A DNA stretch of 64,000 nt, taken from positions 56,211,789 to 56,275,788 of the forward strand of contig CM056728.1 in the NCBI GenBank assembly GCA_029844215.1. Direction: 5' to 3'. Numbering within the stretch: the first letter of the stretch is position 1; every line of letters begins with the position of its first letter. Of the stretch, positions 1-12,171 are shown piece after piece. The stretch is from Przewalskia tangutica (taxonomy: Eukaryota > Streptophyta > Magnoliopsida > Solanales > Solanaceae). Under the pieces are notes generated by a model. That model was not told the DNA's origin. It saw only the letters and a list, made by a program, of their open reading frames with translations, and ran no database searches. Both the position numbers and the translations under genes were made by a program.

Positions 1-1679
1 TTTACAAAGGTCACCCGATACCCGTAGTATATAAAAATAGAGTGACTAACATTGTTAAGTAAACCAAAACGCTTTCCTTTGTAAAATCAAGTAACAACCT
101 TATTTTCCAAACGTTCAAGTTTGCCTAATTACAAATGCTCAACTTTCTCATTTTTGAAAAGGTTTCGTAGTTCGTAGTTTTAATCCTTTAAAACATAATT
201 CTCCTTTAAACGTTTTGAGAAACATATGTCTTATATGTGAGTAGGTTGTTCTGGTTTATAATCAATCTTATTAAGCAGCCATGATCTAGGAAAAGTAATA
301 TCATTTTGTCTCATCTTAGCTTCTATGCAGATGGAGGTTTCTACTGGTTTAATACCATATTTCATTATTCAATACATTTTCCTTTATTAACGCTGCAGTG
401 GTTTGTCGATACTCATTCTGATTTCCGAAATCAGTAAAACATTATCCCTTTTAAAACCAAGTACTCATTACTCACGAATGAGGTTTCACACTTTTAACAA
501 AATTCATATCAATATCATTAAGTCAAGTCAGTTACCCTTTGAAACCACAAAGCATTTTCTTACCTACATAAAGCTGTTATAACCAACTTCCCATAAAGCC
601 GTTATAACACTTTATGTTTCAAACCAATCAAATACATTACACACATGTACGTCTACCGTACTACATAGTTATACACATATCATGCTAGAACAGATAGGAA
701 GAGGTTCACATACCTCGCGACGATTATAGTCTAATATCAAAAGGCTCAATGTACCTCAAATCGTCGGCTAGTCCTTTAGCCAAGTAGATCACGCCATTCG
801 TAGTAATTCAACCTATAGAGGCCACAAGTCGCCTATTAACATCTAGATCTCAATGTAGAATATCTCTGAGAAAATTCGTGACACCTCACGGCGTAAATCT
901 CTCTCTCTATCGGTAGGCTACGAAGCCAACCGGGGTTTTACCGTCTAATCGGACGTGTACAATTCTACTCACGATAATACTACACAAGTCTCTTGTGTCT
1001 GATCTATGTAATTACTGATTCGGTTCTCTTTTAATTTGGGCTTAAGTCGCAAGACATTGCCGTAAGTATTATTCAGGCTTAAGTCAAAAGACATTGCCGC
1101 ACAACTATGCTCAATTCTATATATAGTATACCTTAACTATATATTCCAACAACATGTAATTTCCAATTACAACAGAAGGTCAAGAGTGTTTACCTCGATA
1201 AGCCCAAAAATTATCCAAGTTATATGTCGCTCCTGAGCAAGGTTTAGCTCCTACTCCGTGCGCCCCAATCCGCTCCAAGAAACCCTTAGAAGTTCTACGC
1301 AACTTCTACTTATAACTTCAACCAACAATAAAGATTTCCTTAGGGTTTCGTCTAGTGGCTAAAGGAAAGTATAATAGTATTTTAGGGCTTTTAGTATAAA
1401 GTACTTGGGAATTACTACAAGGTATTTGGCTAAAGTATTTTGGGCATTATAACAATACTTGTGGAATACATTTCTACCAAGGGGGGTAGTATTTTGACTA
1501 GCACAACTAGGCTGGGGGGGGGGGTACCCCACGGCTAACCACTACAAAGGGGGAGGGGGAAGCTCTCGGCCAAAGGGCCTTCTCAAAGGGGAGGGTGTGG
1601 TGGACGAAAGAACAAGAGGAGGAGTATTTTGAGACTTAGATAGATTGCTCAAGTGAGGATGAAGAAAGTCTTCAACTTA

Positions 1680-2523
1680 GAGGGGTATTTATAGGTCAAG
1701 TAAAGGCCAACCAATGGCCAAGATGAAGACAAGTGTGGTGCAAGTGTAGGGTTAGATTTCAACCATGTGGACCTTATCCATCTACCACACAACTTGCACA
1801 AAAATATCCTACCAACCCAAGGCACAAAAAATGTGCCCTTGACTAGCCCTTGCCGTCCACTTGCTTCCAATGTGAGGGTGACACATGTCACCCTCCCGTT
1901 GGTCCAAAATGTTTCGTCTCTCGGAAAAATCCGCAAAAATTATAAATGACATAGCCGGAATTTTCCCTCGTAGCTAATGGAAACGTTTCGTCGGAAAACG
2001 ACTCTTTTCGGCACTTGTGCCCAAATTTCGAATTTGCCAAATCTTTAAGGCTCAATTTTATACGTACGCCCTCACGTACATACTCTGGAAATACGGGGTA
2101 TAACAACAAGGGGGGTATTTATAGGTCAAGAAATGGCCAACCAATGGCCAAGATCAATCCAAGTGTAAGGCAAGTGTAGGGCTAGGATTTAACCAAGTAC
2201 ACCTTATCCATCTACCACCAAAATATCACAAAATATCCTACCAACTCCCTTGACCCCAATCGTCCATTGCGCTGATTGCTTCAATGTGAGGGTGACACAT
2301 GTCACCCTCCCGTTGGTCCAAAATGTTTCGTCTCTCGGAAAAATCCGCAAAAATTATAAATGACATAGCCGGAATTTTCCCTTCGCAAGTTTAGTAAAAC
2401 GTTTCGTCGAAAAACGACTCTTTTTGGTACTTGTGCCCAAATTTCGATCCTTGCCAAACCTTAAGGCTTAAATTTTTATACGTACGCCCTCACGTACATA
2501 CTCTGGAAATACGGGGTATAACA
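1680..2523 (-). repeat. Tandem duplication of the LTR U3 end, about 430 bp offset
   Basis: The stretch around 1681-2105, ending in a complete LTR terminus GGGGTATAACA, is followed at once by a second diverged copy at about 2109-2523. The TATA motifs at 1686 and 2116 are 430 bp apart. The join looks like an unequal exchange over the short AAC/AACAAGG context. The 5' LTR of the same element has only one copy. Confidence 0.8.
2116..2303 (-). promoter_or_regulatory. LTR promoter: TATA box and G-box-like palindrome (element 1, 3' LTR)
   Basis: On the minus strand a plant-type TATAAATA lies at 2116-2123 (duplicate at 1686-1693) next to a C-rich run. Upstream of it lies GACATGTGTC (2294-2303) flanked by GGG and CCC, the position where sister LTRs have the G-box GACACGTGTC. 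Transcription would start about 30 bp downstream of the TATA box, leaving a very long R/U5. Confidence 0.55.
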
Positions 2524-2561
2524 TTCTCCCCTCCTTAGAAACATTCGTCCCGAATGTTCCT
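2524..2561 (-). other. Polypurine tract and flanking palindrome, element 1
   Basis: The minus strand reads CTAAGGAGGGGAGAA immediately before the 3' LTR start, as expected for the plus-strand primer. Just upstream is a short palindrome with arms AACATTCG and CGAATGTT that recurs beside every polypurine tract in this window. Confidence 0.75.
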
Positions 2562-3380
2562 TCTCAAGACGGATAACGATAAAGTTCTTCTAACAAGTTG
2601 CTAACGCCACACCTGGCCATGAAATAACACACGTTCTCTTCCTTCCTTACTCGTCGTGCCCTTCTCGAACACTTGAACTCTTCTAGTATACGTATCACAC
2701 TTCAGTCATCGCTTCAATTTCCAAAACTTTGGAGTCACCACTTCCAAACTTGGTCATCTTACTAGCCTCAATCTTCCTTAAGGCCATTCCCGGCCTTCAC
2801 GATCCGCTTCTGGTCGAACATATCCACGAACTCTTACGATGGTCATCTAAACTTGGGCCTAGCACCCTCGTGACCCTACCACCTGGCGTGACCACCCAGA
2901 GCTGACCCCACCTCGAAAGCAGCCGCGGGTTGGCCCGCATAGCCCAACCCGACTACTTAACGCATCAAGCTCTTGTTTCCGATCCGGAACAATCTTACCT
3001 ATCTGGTCATGAAAGCTACCACTTCCATTTTACACTACCCAAGAATTTCCCACCATTACTCCGTATACATATACATTCGACAAAGGTCACCCATGAAGTC
3101 TTGTACTCAAGACGGCCTTACATCTAAGGTCTCAGTGTAATATTCTAAGGTTCATCATTTTCTCACCCTTTGAGCTTACCCTTTTTCACTAACGGGTTTC
3201 TAAATCACATTTTAGCACAAGGCTATCCGAACATAACACTAAACACATCATCATAACATCAATACATACAAAACTCTAGAGGTTAAGGATATACACGAAA
3301 ATAGGCGGTTCAAAGGACCGCTAAAGCGGGAACTTCCACGCGACCTTACTGGTGGCTGTAGTGTAAGAACATCTGCCTAG
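2562..3380 (-). other. Unidentified internal block shared by elements 1, 2 and 6
   Basis: This non-gag, non-pol stretch matches 9770-9895 plus 10570-11150 in element 2 and about 50546-51240 in element 6. On the minus strand all three can be read as related peptides including the run GPSLV/GPSLD and a later AGNGL, but with frameshifts between. It could be a relic of an extra coding region or of the pol 3' spacer. No known family is recognised. The plus-strand open frame at 2930-3127 has no support. Confidence 0.5.
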
Positions 3381-3567
3381 CTATGGAAGGTGAAGAACCC
3401 GCCCGATCCGTGATGCGTGTTATCCTACCAGCGCTACCCACAGTGGACAGTCTCGCGAGATGGCCTGGCGCAAGAATAACAATCTCCCAAGTTAGTACGA
3501 CACTCTCCACTTATGAAGTTTTCCACAACGGCCAGCTGAGACAAGGCGACCTCATCCGGCGAGCACT

Positions 3568-4503
3568 CTACTCCCGAAAATCTGAAACACGGGAGCTCGA
3601 CTGCTCTGAATATCCGAAGGTCCCGAAGGCGTGGAGGACCACTGCATCTTGGCGGAGGTACATAACTAGTCTGCTTCTTGGCGGTCCGCCTCGAAAGTCA
3701 CCAAAGGACCTGCTGTCACGGCCTCTTCTCGCGATCTTGGTCATTCCGTCGATTTCTCCGCTCCTCACATCCAAGTGCATAAGCCTGCATGCGGGCAATG
3801 TCGATGCCCGGCTGAAGAGCTACACCCGAACAAGCCTCTGCCAAGTAGTCATCGAGCCCTGTAACATATCGGTACACTCGATCCTCCATACTAGCTACTA
3901 ACGCGGGGACGTACCGGGCCAATGAGTCGAACTCCACATTGTACTCCCGGACCGTACGCCCGTTCTGCCGCAACACCAAAAATCTGTCGGCCCGAGCCCT
4001 CCTCATATGTGGAGGCAAGAAATGTGCAAGAAATGCCCCTGAGAACTCGTCCCATAAAGCTGTAAGTGCGTTCTCTCCCCGGGACAGCTCCCACGAATCA
4101 AACCAGTCGACTGCGGTATCACGCAGCCGATGCGAACCTAGGACCACCGACTCGATCTCCGATGCCTTGATCACTCTCATGATCCGCTGTAACTGTCGGA
4201 TGAACTCCTGCGGATCATCCTCAGGCCTCGACCCATAAAACTCTGGCGGCCTACAACTCAGAAAATCCCGTAGCCTCGAACTATCTGATCTAGGGTGAAC
4301 CATGGTGCTCTTCGGGCCGCTGCGTCCGGCCTATCCTCAAGTCCGCCTGACCACGGCCATTAATCGCGGGCCACTTGTAACCCATCTCCTCTGCTCGGTG
4401 TGGGGTGGAGGCTCAGTCTTGTGGTCTCTGTAGAGGCGCCATTTGCTACTCGCAGCTCCTCTGCTGCCTTGCCCTTACGGGCGGGTTGCCTTGGCGGAGG
4501 CAT
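3568..4503 (-). pseudogene. gag remnant, element 1
   Basis: The start is ATG at 4503-4501 (MPPPRQPAR...), matching the MPP(R) starts of elements 4 and C. An open stretch of 195 codons (3716-4303) carries typical plant gypsy Gag motifs: PPEFYGS, DPQEFI, WFDSWELSRGE, FLPPHMRRARADRF, EFDSLARYVPAL and DIARMQAYA. It is frameshifted upstream of 4303 and again near 3716, after which an RxFGDFRGG motif continues in another frame. The CCHC zinc knuckle is missing. Gag would form the capsid and package RNA. The 172-codon plus-strand frame at 3383-3901 is its antisense shadow. Confidence 0.85.
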
Positions 4504-4610
4504 AGCGGTAAAACGGCACGCGTCGGAGGGTCCAACTTATCACCGCGGCTCTAAGGCACGATCTCGGAATGAGAAGAATGAAACCAATCCTAAATGTCCT
4601 ATAGCCTCAC

Positions 4611-4642
4611 GATTATAGATGTGGTGCCTGACATCGATAATC
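4611..4642 (-). other. Leader hairpin between PBS and gag, element 1
   Basis: GATTAT-A-GATGT pairs with ACATC-GATAATC around a short loop. The same place in elements 2, 4, 6 and C has a hairpin whose inner stem differs in sequence but mostly keeps pairing. It lies about 45 nt downstream of the PBS, where retroelements commonly keep dimerisation or packaging signals. That role is inference. Confidence 0.5.
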
Positions 4643-4687
4643 AAGACTCTACTGAACACGATGCGTAGAAACTTTCCGAGGACTAGC

Positions 4688-4698
4688 GCTCGATACCA
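4688..4698 (-). other. Primer-binding site (damaged), element 1
   Basis: The minus strand reads TGGTATCGAGC just inside the 5' LTR. The initiator Met-tRNA PBS is TGGTATCAGAGC, intact in element 6, so CAG is reduced to CG here. The same loss is seen in elements 4 and C. Confidence 0.75.
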
Positions 4699-4702
4699 CT
4701 TT

Positions 4703-7080
4703 TGTCACGACCGAACCGGGCGTGGTCGTGCCTACCGGGCACCCTAGTGATACAACATCAGAGAAAAACCAGCGGAAATAAAAACTTAAACATATAAATA
4801 GATATGGATCAAGATGAAAGAAAATAGGCCAACCAAAACGGTTGCCTTTCAGCATATATATATATATATCGACCTTTGAACAGTTACAATCCTTACAACC
4901 CTGCCAAGGTTTCTGAGACCTCATGATTTTTACAACAACTATGACGGGACAGGGCCCCGCCATACCCCTGAATGTACAAGAACCTACAGACTCAGGGTAA
5001 CATACCAAAGATAAGCCTCCGAAGGAACGGAGCTTCCCAATACGCTGAAATGTGATCCTAAAAGCGGGGATCGACAGCCGATGTACCTCTACCTGCGGCA
5101 TGAACGCAGCCCCCCGAAGGAGGTCAGTACAACAGGTACCAAGTATGTGAAACTGAAAATACTGTAAATGAAATCATAATAGTCTATATAAAGCAGGAGA
5201 CATGTATGATAACCAGACTACAATACACACATATAACAGTTATATCAAGTCAGGGACTCACGCCCTCCAAGTCATTACTCAAATATAATTATGGGTCTCA
5301 CGCCCACAACATCAATCATGCCCGTGGAATACCTTTCCGCTGCCGTGATCTATGATATGATCATACCAAGAAGTACACCTGAACACCAAGACCTACCTGA
5401 TGCCAAAGCCGTACTAACAATACAATACAACCAAACCACGAAGCTGACACGGGGCAAGTCTGAAGCCGACTACGGATACTAAGGCCGCCACGTAGGTGGC
5501 CGGCAATACGAGGGCTAACTACGGTGCAGGCGTATCACGAGACCGTCACTAATACCGAGCGGGGCAAGTGCGAGGATAACTACAGTACCAAGGCGAATCA
5601 GCCACGAGGCGGGGCAAATCTGAAAGCCACCACGGTACCAAGGCGAACAGTAATAAACCTCATGGAGAGCTAGTCCATGGAATAACACTATCAGCGAGGC
5701 GTGCAGTGGAATTCTCCGTCACTGCCGGCACGTCCAAGTAAGTCCTCAACAAGTCAACCGGCCCTCCATCGAGAGACGCGGTAGTATAGAAACACAATTC
5801 TTGCACAACAAGGACTATCACAATAAGTATAGGCAAGTTACACAACAACAAGCATAGGCAAGTTACACAACAACAAGCACAGGCAAGTTATGCACAACTC
5901 AAGGTACTTTCATTTTATATCAAAGTCCGGGTTTTAACCCTAAAGTACTACATACGTTAAACTCCTTTTAAAGATCCATTCCTTTTATAAAAGTCACCCG
6001 ATACCCGTAGTATAAAATAGAGTGACTTACATCTTTTAAGTAAACCAAAACAACTTCCATACTTTCCTTTTTAAAACCAAATTAAGGCAATACCATGCCT
6101 TCTTTTTAGACCAAAACACTTCTCTTTTTAAAGTCAAGTTACCACATTAAAACCAATGATAAAACCCTTCTTTTGTTTTCATAAAGTCGTTATAACTAAC
6201 TTCCCATAAAGCTGTTATAACACTTTATGTTTTAAACCAATTTAAGACAAAACAATGCCTTTCTTTTCCCTAAAGTTCCAGTTTGCCTAATTTCAATTAC
6301 TCAAGTCTCTTTATTTTAGAAAAGTTTCATAGTTCAATGTCTTAATCTCTTTTAAAACAATTGAGTAACATATGCCCTATGTGTGAGCAGTTTATTCTTG
6401 TTTATAACCATCTTATTAAAGCAGCCATGATCTAGAAAATGTAATATCATTTTGTCTCATCTTAGTTTCTATGCATATGGAGGTTTCTACTGGTTTTAAT
6501 AATACTTCATTATTCAATACATTTTCCTTTATTAGCGCTGCAGTGGTTTGTTCGATACTCACTCTGATTTCCGAAATCAGTAAAACATTATTCCTTTTAA
6601 AACCAAGTACTCATCCACACTTGGAAATTGCTCAAGTGTGGATGAAATAACTCTTCAACAAGGGGGGTATTTATAGGTCAAGAAATGGTCAACCAATGGC
6701 CAAGATCAATCCAAGTGTAAGACAAGTGTAGGTCTAGGATTTAACCAAGTACACCTTATCCATCTACCACCAAAATATCACAAAATATCCTACCAACTCC
6801 CTTGACCCCAATCGTCCAATTGCCGCCCCAATTGCTTCCAATGTGAGGGTGACACATGTCACCCTCCCGTTGGTCCAAAATGTTTCGTATCTCGGAAAAA
6901 TCCGCAAAAATTATAAATGACATAGCCGGAATTTTCCCTTCGCAAGTTTAGTAAAACGTTTCATCGAAAAACGATTCTTTTTGGTACTTGTGCCCAAATT
7001 TCGATCCTTGCCAAACCTTAAGGCTTAAATTTTTATACGTACGCCCTCACGTACATACTCTGGAAATACGGGGTATAACA
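4703..7080 (-). repeat. 5' LTR of element 1, with internal deletion
   Basis: It begins on the plus strand with TGTCACGACC and ends with GGGGTATAACA, 2378 bp. At about 6612 the sequence jumps from the part equal to 475 of the 3' LTR to the part equal to about 1640, so roughly 1.15 kb of R/U5 is missing. The U3 retains TATAAATA (6668-6675) and GACATGTGTC near 6851. A (TA)n run lies near 4855-4870 and a UUCG hairpin at 5110-5122. Confidence 0.88.
5440..5650 (-). repeat. LTR minisatellite, GGGGCAAGT unit
   Basis: About four degenerate units of roughly 50-60 bp carry GGGGCAAGT, a purine-rich stretch, and TACCAAG or TACGG. The same minisatellite appears in LTRs A, B, 6 and 8. Confidence 0.7.
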
Positions 7081-9502
7081 GGTACCCTCCTGGACTCCCG
7101 CAGTCCGCATAGTCTCAATAGACCGCATAGTCACACAGACCGCATAGGGCATCCCCCGCATCGGGATAAAACACCCGGAATGATCAATCCTGGAGCATAC
7201 CGCTGCTCCGCATAGTCACATAGACCGCATAGGCCGTATAGACCCGCATCAAGGGTGGCAAGCCCTCGGTATAACAAGTCAAGGGGGTATGTGATATAAT
7301 AACAGTACAACGGGCTTAACGTTTAACAACGTAAGCACAACAAGAATGACCCCCTTACACAACATCACAAGATACTAACACACGTAGCATCCTAACATGT
7401 TTACTTATCACATCAACAAGAAAGTATTACAAGGCTATCACAAACCAATACAATCAAGTTATTCACACAAGGTACTTTCTACTTTATGTTAACAAGTTCG
7501 GGTTTTTATCCCCAAAGTACTTCATACATTAACTCTTTAAAAGATCCGTTTCTTTCACAAAAGTCACACAATACCCGTAGTATAAAAATAGAGTGACTAT
7601 CTTTTTAAGTAAACCAAAACACTTCCCTTTGTAAATCAAGTAACAACATTATTTTCCAAACGTTCAAGTTTGCCTAATTTCAATTGCTCAAGTTTCTCAT
7701 TTTCGAAAGGTTTCGTAGTTCATAGTCTTAATCACTTTAATAATATAATTCTCTTTTTAAAGCCATTTGAGAAACATATACCTTATGTGTGAGTAGGTTA
7801 TTCTTGTTCATAACAATATTATTACTGCAGCCATGATCTAGGAATAACATTTTGTCTCATCTTAGCTTCTATGCAGATGGAGGTTTCTACTGGTTTTAAT
7901 AATACTTAATTAGTCAAAACATCTCCCTTTATTAACGCTGCAGTGGTTTGTTCGATACTTATTCTGATTTCCGAAATCAGTAAAACATTATTCCTTTTAA
8001 AAACCAAGTACTCATTACTCACGAATGAGGTTTCACACAAAATTCATATTAATTTATTTAAGTCAAGTCTCTTATCAAGTCTCTTAACTTCTAAAATTAA
8101 TAAACCATTCTTCTTATCACTCTTAAGTCGTTATACCTAACTTCCCATAAAGCTAGTATAACTCTTAAGCTTTTAAAAACCAAGTATTACTCTTCTTTCA
8201 AAAAGGATTCTCAATTCTTTTGAAATACTTCAAGATTCTTATTATTCAGGCTTAAGTCAAAAGACATTGCCGTACACTACGTTCAGTTAACACACGTACG
8301 TCTACCGTACTATATATATATTCTTTTAAAATATCATGCTCAAGAGGATAGGAAGAATCACATACCTCGCGACGATTATCGACTATAAGCAAAACGCTCC
8401 ACGGCTATAACCCGGCTAGCCTTGTCCACCTTTCAAGTAGCACATGCTACTCGCAGAACATTCAACCTATAAAGGTCATATAAGTCTATCAACTTCTACA
8501 TTAATATTCTACTGATGCGATTTCAGTTCCAGGCTTTTCTGTAATATCCTTCTATTACGATTCAATTCTCTTCCATGAATCTTATATTCATTTCTATACT
8601 CTAACGTATGTAATTTCCAATTACAATATAAGGACAAAAGTATTTACCTCGATAAGCCCAAAATTATCCAAGTTTAATGTCGATCTGAGCAACGTTTAGC
8701 TCTATTTGGTGCTCCAACCCGCTCCAAACAACCCTTAGAAGTTCTACGCAACTTCTTCTTAATACTCGACCAACTATGGAGATTTTCCTTAGGGTTTCGT
8801 TTAGTAGTGAAGGAAAGTATAATAGTATTTCGGGGCTTTTATTATAAGTGTAACCTTGGAATACTACAAGGTATTTGGAATAGTAACAATACTTTGGAGA
8901 ATATTTTCTACCAAGGGGGGGGGGTGTATTTTACGAAACAACTCAAGGTAGGGGAGGATACCTCTGCCAAGGCCACAGGAGGGGGTGTGTACCCGCCAAG
9001 GGCCTACTCAAATGGGGAGGAGTGTTGGACGAAACACTACAAGAGAGAGGGGAGGATTTTCAAGACTTAGAGATCTTTAGGATGAAGAAGTCTTCACAAG
9101 GGGGTATTTATAGGACAACGAGGGCGAATCAAGCCAAGTGGTAGGCAAGTGTAGGGTGAGGATTTACCCATGTGTACCTTATCCATCTACCACACCAACT
9201 ATCACAAATATCCTACCTAACCCAGCTCCAAATCGTCCAATGGGCGCCAAGAATCCGCCAATTAGAGGGTGCCAAGTGTCGCCCTCTCGTTGGTCCAAAA
9301 TATTTCGTCTCTCGGAAAAATCCGCAAAAATAATAAATGACATAGCCGGAATTTTCCCTACGCAAGCTTTGGAAGACGTTTCGTCGGAAAACGATTCTTT
9401 TCGTGTGTTATGCACAAAATTTTTGGTCCTTGCCTAATCTTAAGGCTTAAATTTTTCTACGTACGTCCTCACGTACCTACTCTGGAAATACGGGGTATAA
9501 CA
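7081..9502 (-). repeat. 3' LTR of element 2, right part
   Basis: The sequence follows 12931-15375 nearly base for base. A 65-codon frame at 7943-8140 is identical in protein to 13792-13989, which shows how similar the LTRs are rather than the presence of a gene. Differences cluster in G-runs and in CTCGG-like words near 8955-9030. The TATA box is at 9105-9112. Confidence 0.88.
9105..9278 (-). promoter_or_regulatory. LTR promoter, element 2 3' LTR
   Basis: TATAAATA on the minus strand lies next to a CCCC run at 9105-9112. The upstream palindrome is weakened here to GACACTTGGC (about 9269-9278). The same arrangement occurs at 14972-14979 in the 5' LTR. Confidence 0.5.
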
Positions 9503-9541
9503 TTCTCCCCTCCTTAGAAACATTCGTCCCGAATGTTCCCT
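9503..9541 (-). other. Polypurine tract and palindrome, element 2
   Basis: Minus-strand CTAAGGAGGGGAGAA abuts the 3' LTR, preceded by the AACATTCG/CGAATGTT palindrome, the same layout as element 1. Confidence 0.75.
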
Positions 9542-9894
9542 CTAAGTCTCAAAACAAACATGCGCCAGTATAGTCTTCACTACTATACTTACAAAAACAA
9601 ACATGCCACACCTGGCCACAATACAACCCGCGCAAATACTTACATCCAAGTCCACGAGGAATCACCTCCATCACTACAAAAGCTCCCACCCAAGGGCTTA
9701 AAAGATACTCTCTTCACACATTTTCTTTACAAACGAAATGATCACTTCTATGTTCTTAACACATGTTCGCTTCTTCCCTTACTCGTCGTACCCTTCTCGT
9801 ACACTCGAACTCTTTCTCATAACTTACCACATTTCTGTTACTGCATCAATTTCAAAAAAATCTCTGGGCTACTACCTCCAACTTGATCATCATT

Positions 9895-10560
9895 AACTGG
9901 GAATACTCTGGATGGATCTCCGATACTTTTCCGAACCTAACAACATGAAGGACCGGACATACTGCCTCCTAAGTCGGACGGCAAAAGCTAACATATAGGC
10001 AACCTGGCCTACTCTTCACCTGATCTGAAAGGCCCAAAGTAACTCGGGCTAAGTTTCCTCTGTTTCCCAAACTCGTCACACCGCACCGGGTGGTACCTTG
10101 AAGACCAACCGTCGGCACGAACTCCAAGCGTTGTCGCAGATATCCGCACAACTTACGGTGACTCGGCTGCCAATAACCTCTTACGGATAAGCTTCACCCT
10201 ATCCACATCCTGTGAACTAGTATGAACCAACTATCCCGAACCTTGCCAACATCGAACTAGTCGGCCAGGCAATTTACGCTCGCCCTCTGAGGCTTCATAA
10301 GGCGACATCCGAATACTGAAATGGTAGCTATAAAACACTCCCTCCACAGGAGACAACAATCCTCATAGCTACCCCTGAAATCCAAACACTGGCCCGAGGG
10401 CGAATGCGATACTGAGACTCACCTAAGTTCCTAACCCTGCGTGGTAAAACCTCCAGAAAAGCGGTAGTAACACTGGCTCCACTTATCATCATAAGGTGAA
10501 GGTAGGCACCTCGTGCAGCCTTACAACCTTCCCGATATAACATCTCGCATAACCTCTCGC
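9895..10560 (-). pseudogene. Integrase C-terminal relic, element 2
   Basis: On the minus strand this aligns in order with element 4 from about 25270 down to 24600: the end of the integrase core, the KLIQ-type linker and the GPY-like region. No frame stays open beyond about 95 codons. It lies inside the shared unknown block (9770-9895 on one side, 10570-11150 on the other), so the region is rearranged and not a simple deletion. Confidence 0.65.
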
Positions 10561-10569
10561 GAGTAAAAC

Positions 10570-11342
10570 GATCTTATTTGAAAGACAAGAGTGACCTCAT
10601 CGGCCGACTCTTTGGTCGAATGCATCCACGAACTCGTACGATGGTTAACTAAACTTGGGCCTAACACCCCCGTGATCCTATCACAAAGCGGGACCACCAC
10701 AAACTGACCCCACCACAATACAGGTCGCGGGTTGACCCGCGATTGGTCCTCAACCCGAGCCATTATCGCGCAAAACTCTTGTTCCCGATCCGGAACAATC
10801 TCACTAATCAAGTCACGAAAACCTAGTGGTCTTCTTAGCTCAACTACCCTCTTTCATTTCGTACCACTCAGGGATTTATCACAAAAACATATCTCACGTG
10901 CACTATGCACTCCGATAAGGGTCAAACATAAAAAAAAATATGTCTTTTACCCGAGATGGCCTTACCTCTAAGGTCTCTACGTATAAAACTCTAAGGCTCA
11001 CACTTTCCTTATCCCCAATCTTACCCGGTTAACTAACCATGATTTCTAATCACAATTTACACAATGCTATGTGAACGTAACACTTAAGATATACTTATTA
11101 TCACACACACAATCTCTAGGGAGTTAATGATATGCCTGTATCTACTGCTTCACTTCCCCTTTGTTGTTCAAATCAATCCTGCCCTGTTGGGCGCATAGCT
11201 TGGGAAGATGATGGGCGGTCACCGATCACGGCGTGAGTCCTCCTACTTGCATCCTCCTACTAGGACACCCTTTCGACACACGTGGCCACGGCGGCGCAGT
11301 AAAACAAGTACCAACTAAAAGACAACATTCCCCGGGATGACG
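10570..11342 (-). other. Unidentified shared block, element 2 copy
   Basis: It matches 2800-3300 and 50680-51200. The minus-strand frame at 10521-10811 includes VVVPL and GPSLVN, also readable in the element 6 copy. There is no known domain, and nothing else is seen between 11150 and 11342. Confidence 0.45.
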
Positions 11343-11977
11343 TCATCGCAGCTGTGAACACGGGAAAAAAATTGAATCCGGTGCCGGAACTACGTGTAGC
11401 GTGAACGGAAGCCACGGAGTTACGTCCACTCTGCATACCGAACGCCACGAAGTGCGCGGAGGACCACTCTGCACTGGTGGAGGTGCATATCTAATCTGCT
11501 GCTGAGGCGATTCGCCTCGAAAGTTACTAAAGGACCCTGCTGTTCTGGCCCTCTTTTGCTGATTTTTGGTTAACCCGTCGATCTCTACGTTTCTCGGCTT
11601 GCTGTGCATAAGCCCGCATGCAGGCCATGCTCATGCCTGACTGAAGAGCCATTCTTGCACAACCCCCTCTTAGATAGTCATCATGACCCGTGATAAGTCG
11701 ATACACTCTATATTCTCTGGTTGCTAAAATCTTAGCTAATGTGAGTCCATTCCTTTGTAATCCATATACTTTCATTGCAGTCGTGGGCGAAGGTGTAAAT
11801 GTCATGGCGCGATGAGGAACGCCGCCGCTATGCTAAACTCTCTTTGGCTGGCGGCGTCGCGAGAACTCCCAGAAGAGCACCCCGGATGATGATTGGGCTG
11901 TGCCCTCGTAACCTACGTGCTCTGCTCAGACTCTGCCGCTGCCTTGCCCTACGGGCGGGTTGCCTTACACGAGGCAT
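11343..11977 (-). pseudogene. gag remnant, element 2
   Basis: The likely start is ATG at 11977-11975 (MPRVRQPARRARQ...). The middle of gag is deleted. The capsid end YRLITGHDDYL...MRAYA is at 11527-11805, and the basic segment KRARTAGSFSNFRGE with QQQIRYAPP is at 11343-11609 in another frame. The zinc knuckle is missing. Confidence 0.75.
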
Positions 11978-12082
11978 AGCGGTAAGGAAAGAAATACGTT
12001 AGAGGGTCCAACTTATAACACACTCTAAGCACGATCTGAGTGAGAAGAATGGAAACCAATCCTAAATATCCTATAGCCTCAC

Positions 12083-12111
12083 GATTATTGGTGTGGTGCG
12101 CACCGATAATC
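12083..12111 (-). other. Leader hairpin, element 2
   Basis: GATTAT-T-GGTG pairs with CACC-GATAATC. The inner stem sequence differs from element 1 on both sides and still pairs. Confidence 0.5.
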
Positions 12112-12153
12112 GAACTACTAGATACGGCCTATAGACACTTTCAGAGGATTAAT

Positions 12154-12167
12154 CGCTCACGATACCA
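12154..12167 (-). other. Primer-binding site (damaged), element 2
   Basis: The minus strand reads TGGTATCGTGAGC where the initiator Met-tRNA complement is TGGTATCAGAGC. The CAG triplet is again the altered part. Confidence 0.65.
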
Positions 12168-12171
12168 CTTT

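Larger units (their letters stand above)
1..2523 (-). repeat. 3' LTR of element 1 (partial)
   Basis: Position 1 aligns with about 5985 of the 5' LTR at 4703-7080, and the terminus ...GGGGTATAACA at 2523 is the inverted form of the canonical TGTTATACCCC start. Beyond the terminus lies the polypurine tract. The LTR carries the group's short palindromes (about 570-760), a poly-G tract near 1515-1526 and two tandem copies of the U3 end. The rest of this LTR lies left of the window. Confidence 0.85.
1..7080 (-). mobile_element. Element 1: non-autonomous Ty3/gypsy LTR retrotransposon, left end outside window
   Basis: Read on the minus strand the order is 5' LTR (4703-7080), PBS, leader hairpin, damaged gag, an unidentified block, a polypurine tract and a 3' LTR (1-2523, cut by the window edge). 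The internal part is only about 2.2 kb and no protease, RT, RNase H or integrase is visible, so it could move only with help from a relative. Right of 7080 the sequence is the interior of element 2's LTR (7081 matches 12931), so element 1 inserted there. The second target-site copy is outside the window. Confidence 0.85.

Noticed and set aside
1500..1560. Poly-G tracts as G-quadruplex control element
   Set aside because: Tract lengths vary between LTR copies and homopolymer length is unreliable; nothing ties them to function.
3383..3901. 172-codon plus-strand frame as a gene
   Set aside because: It is antisense to the gag relic of element 1, has no family resemblance and no signal; gag motifs on the other strand explain the openness.
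9533..9886. 117-codon plus-strand frame near the element 2 polypurine tract
   Set aside because: Runs over the polypurine palindrome and the pol 3' spacer; no homologous frame in elements 1 or 4.
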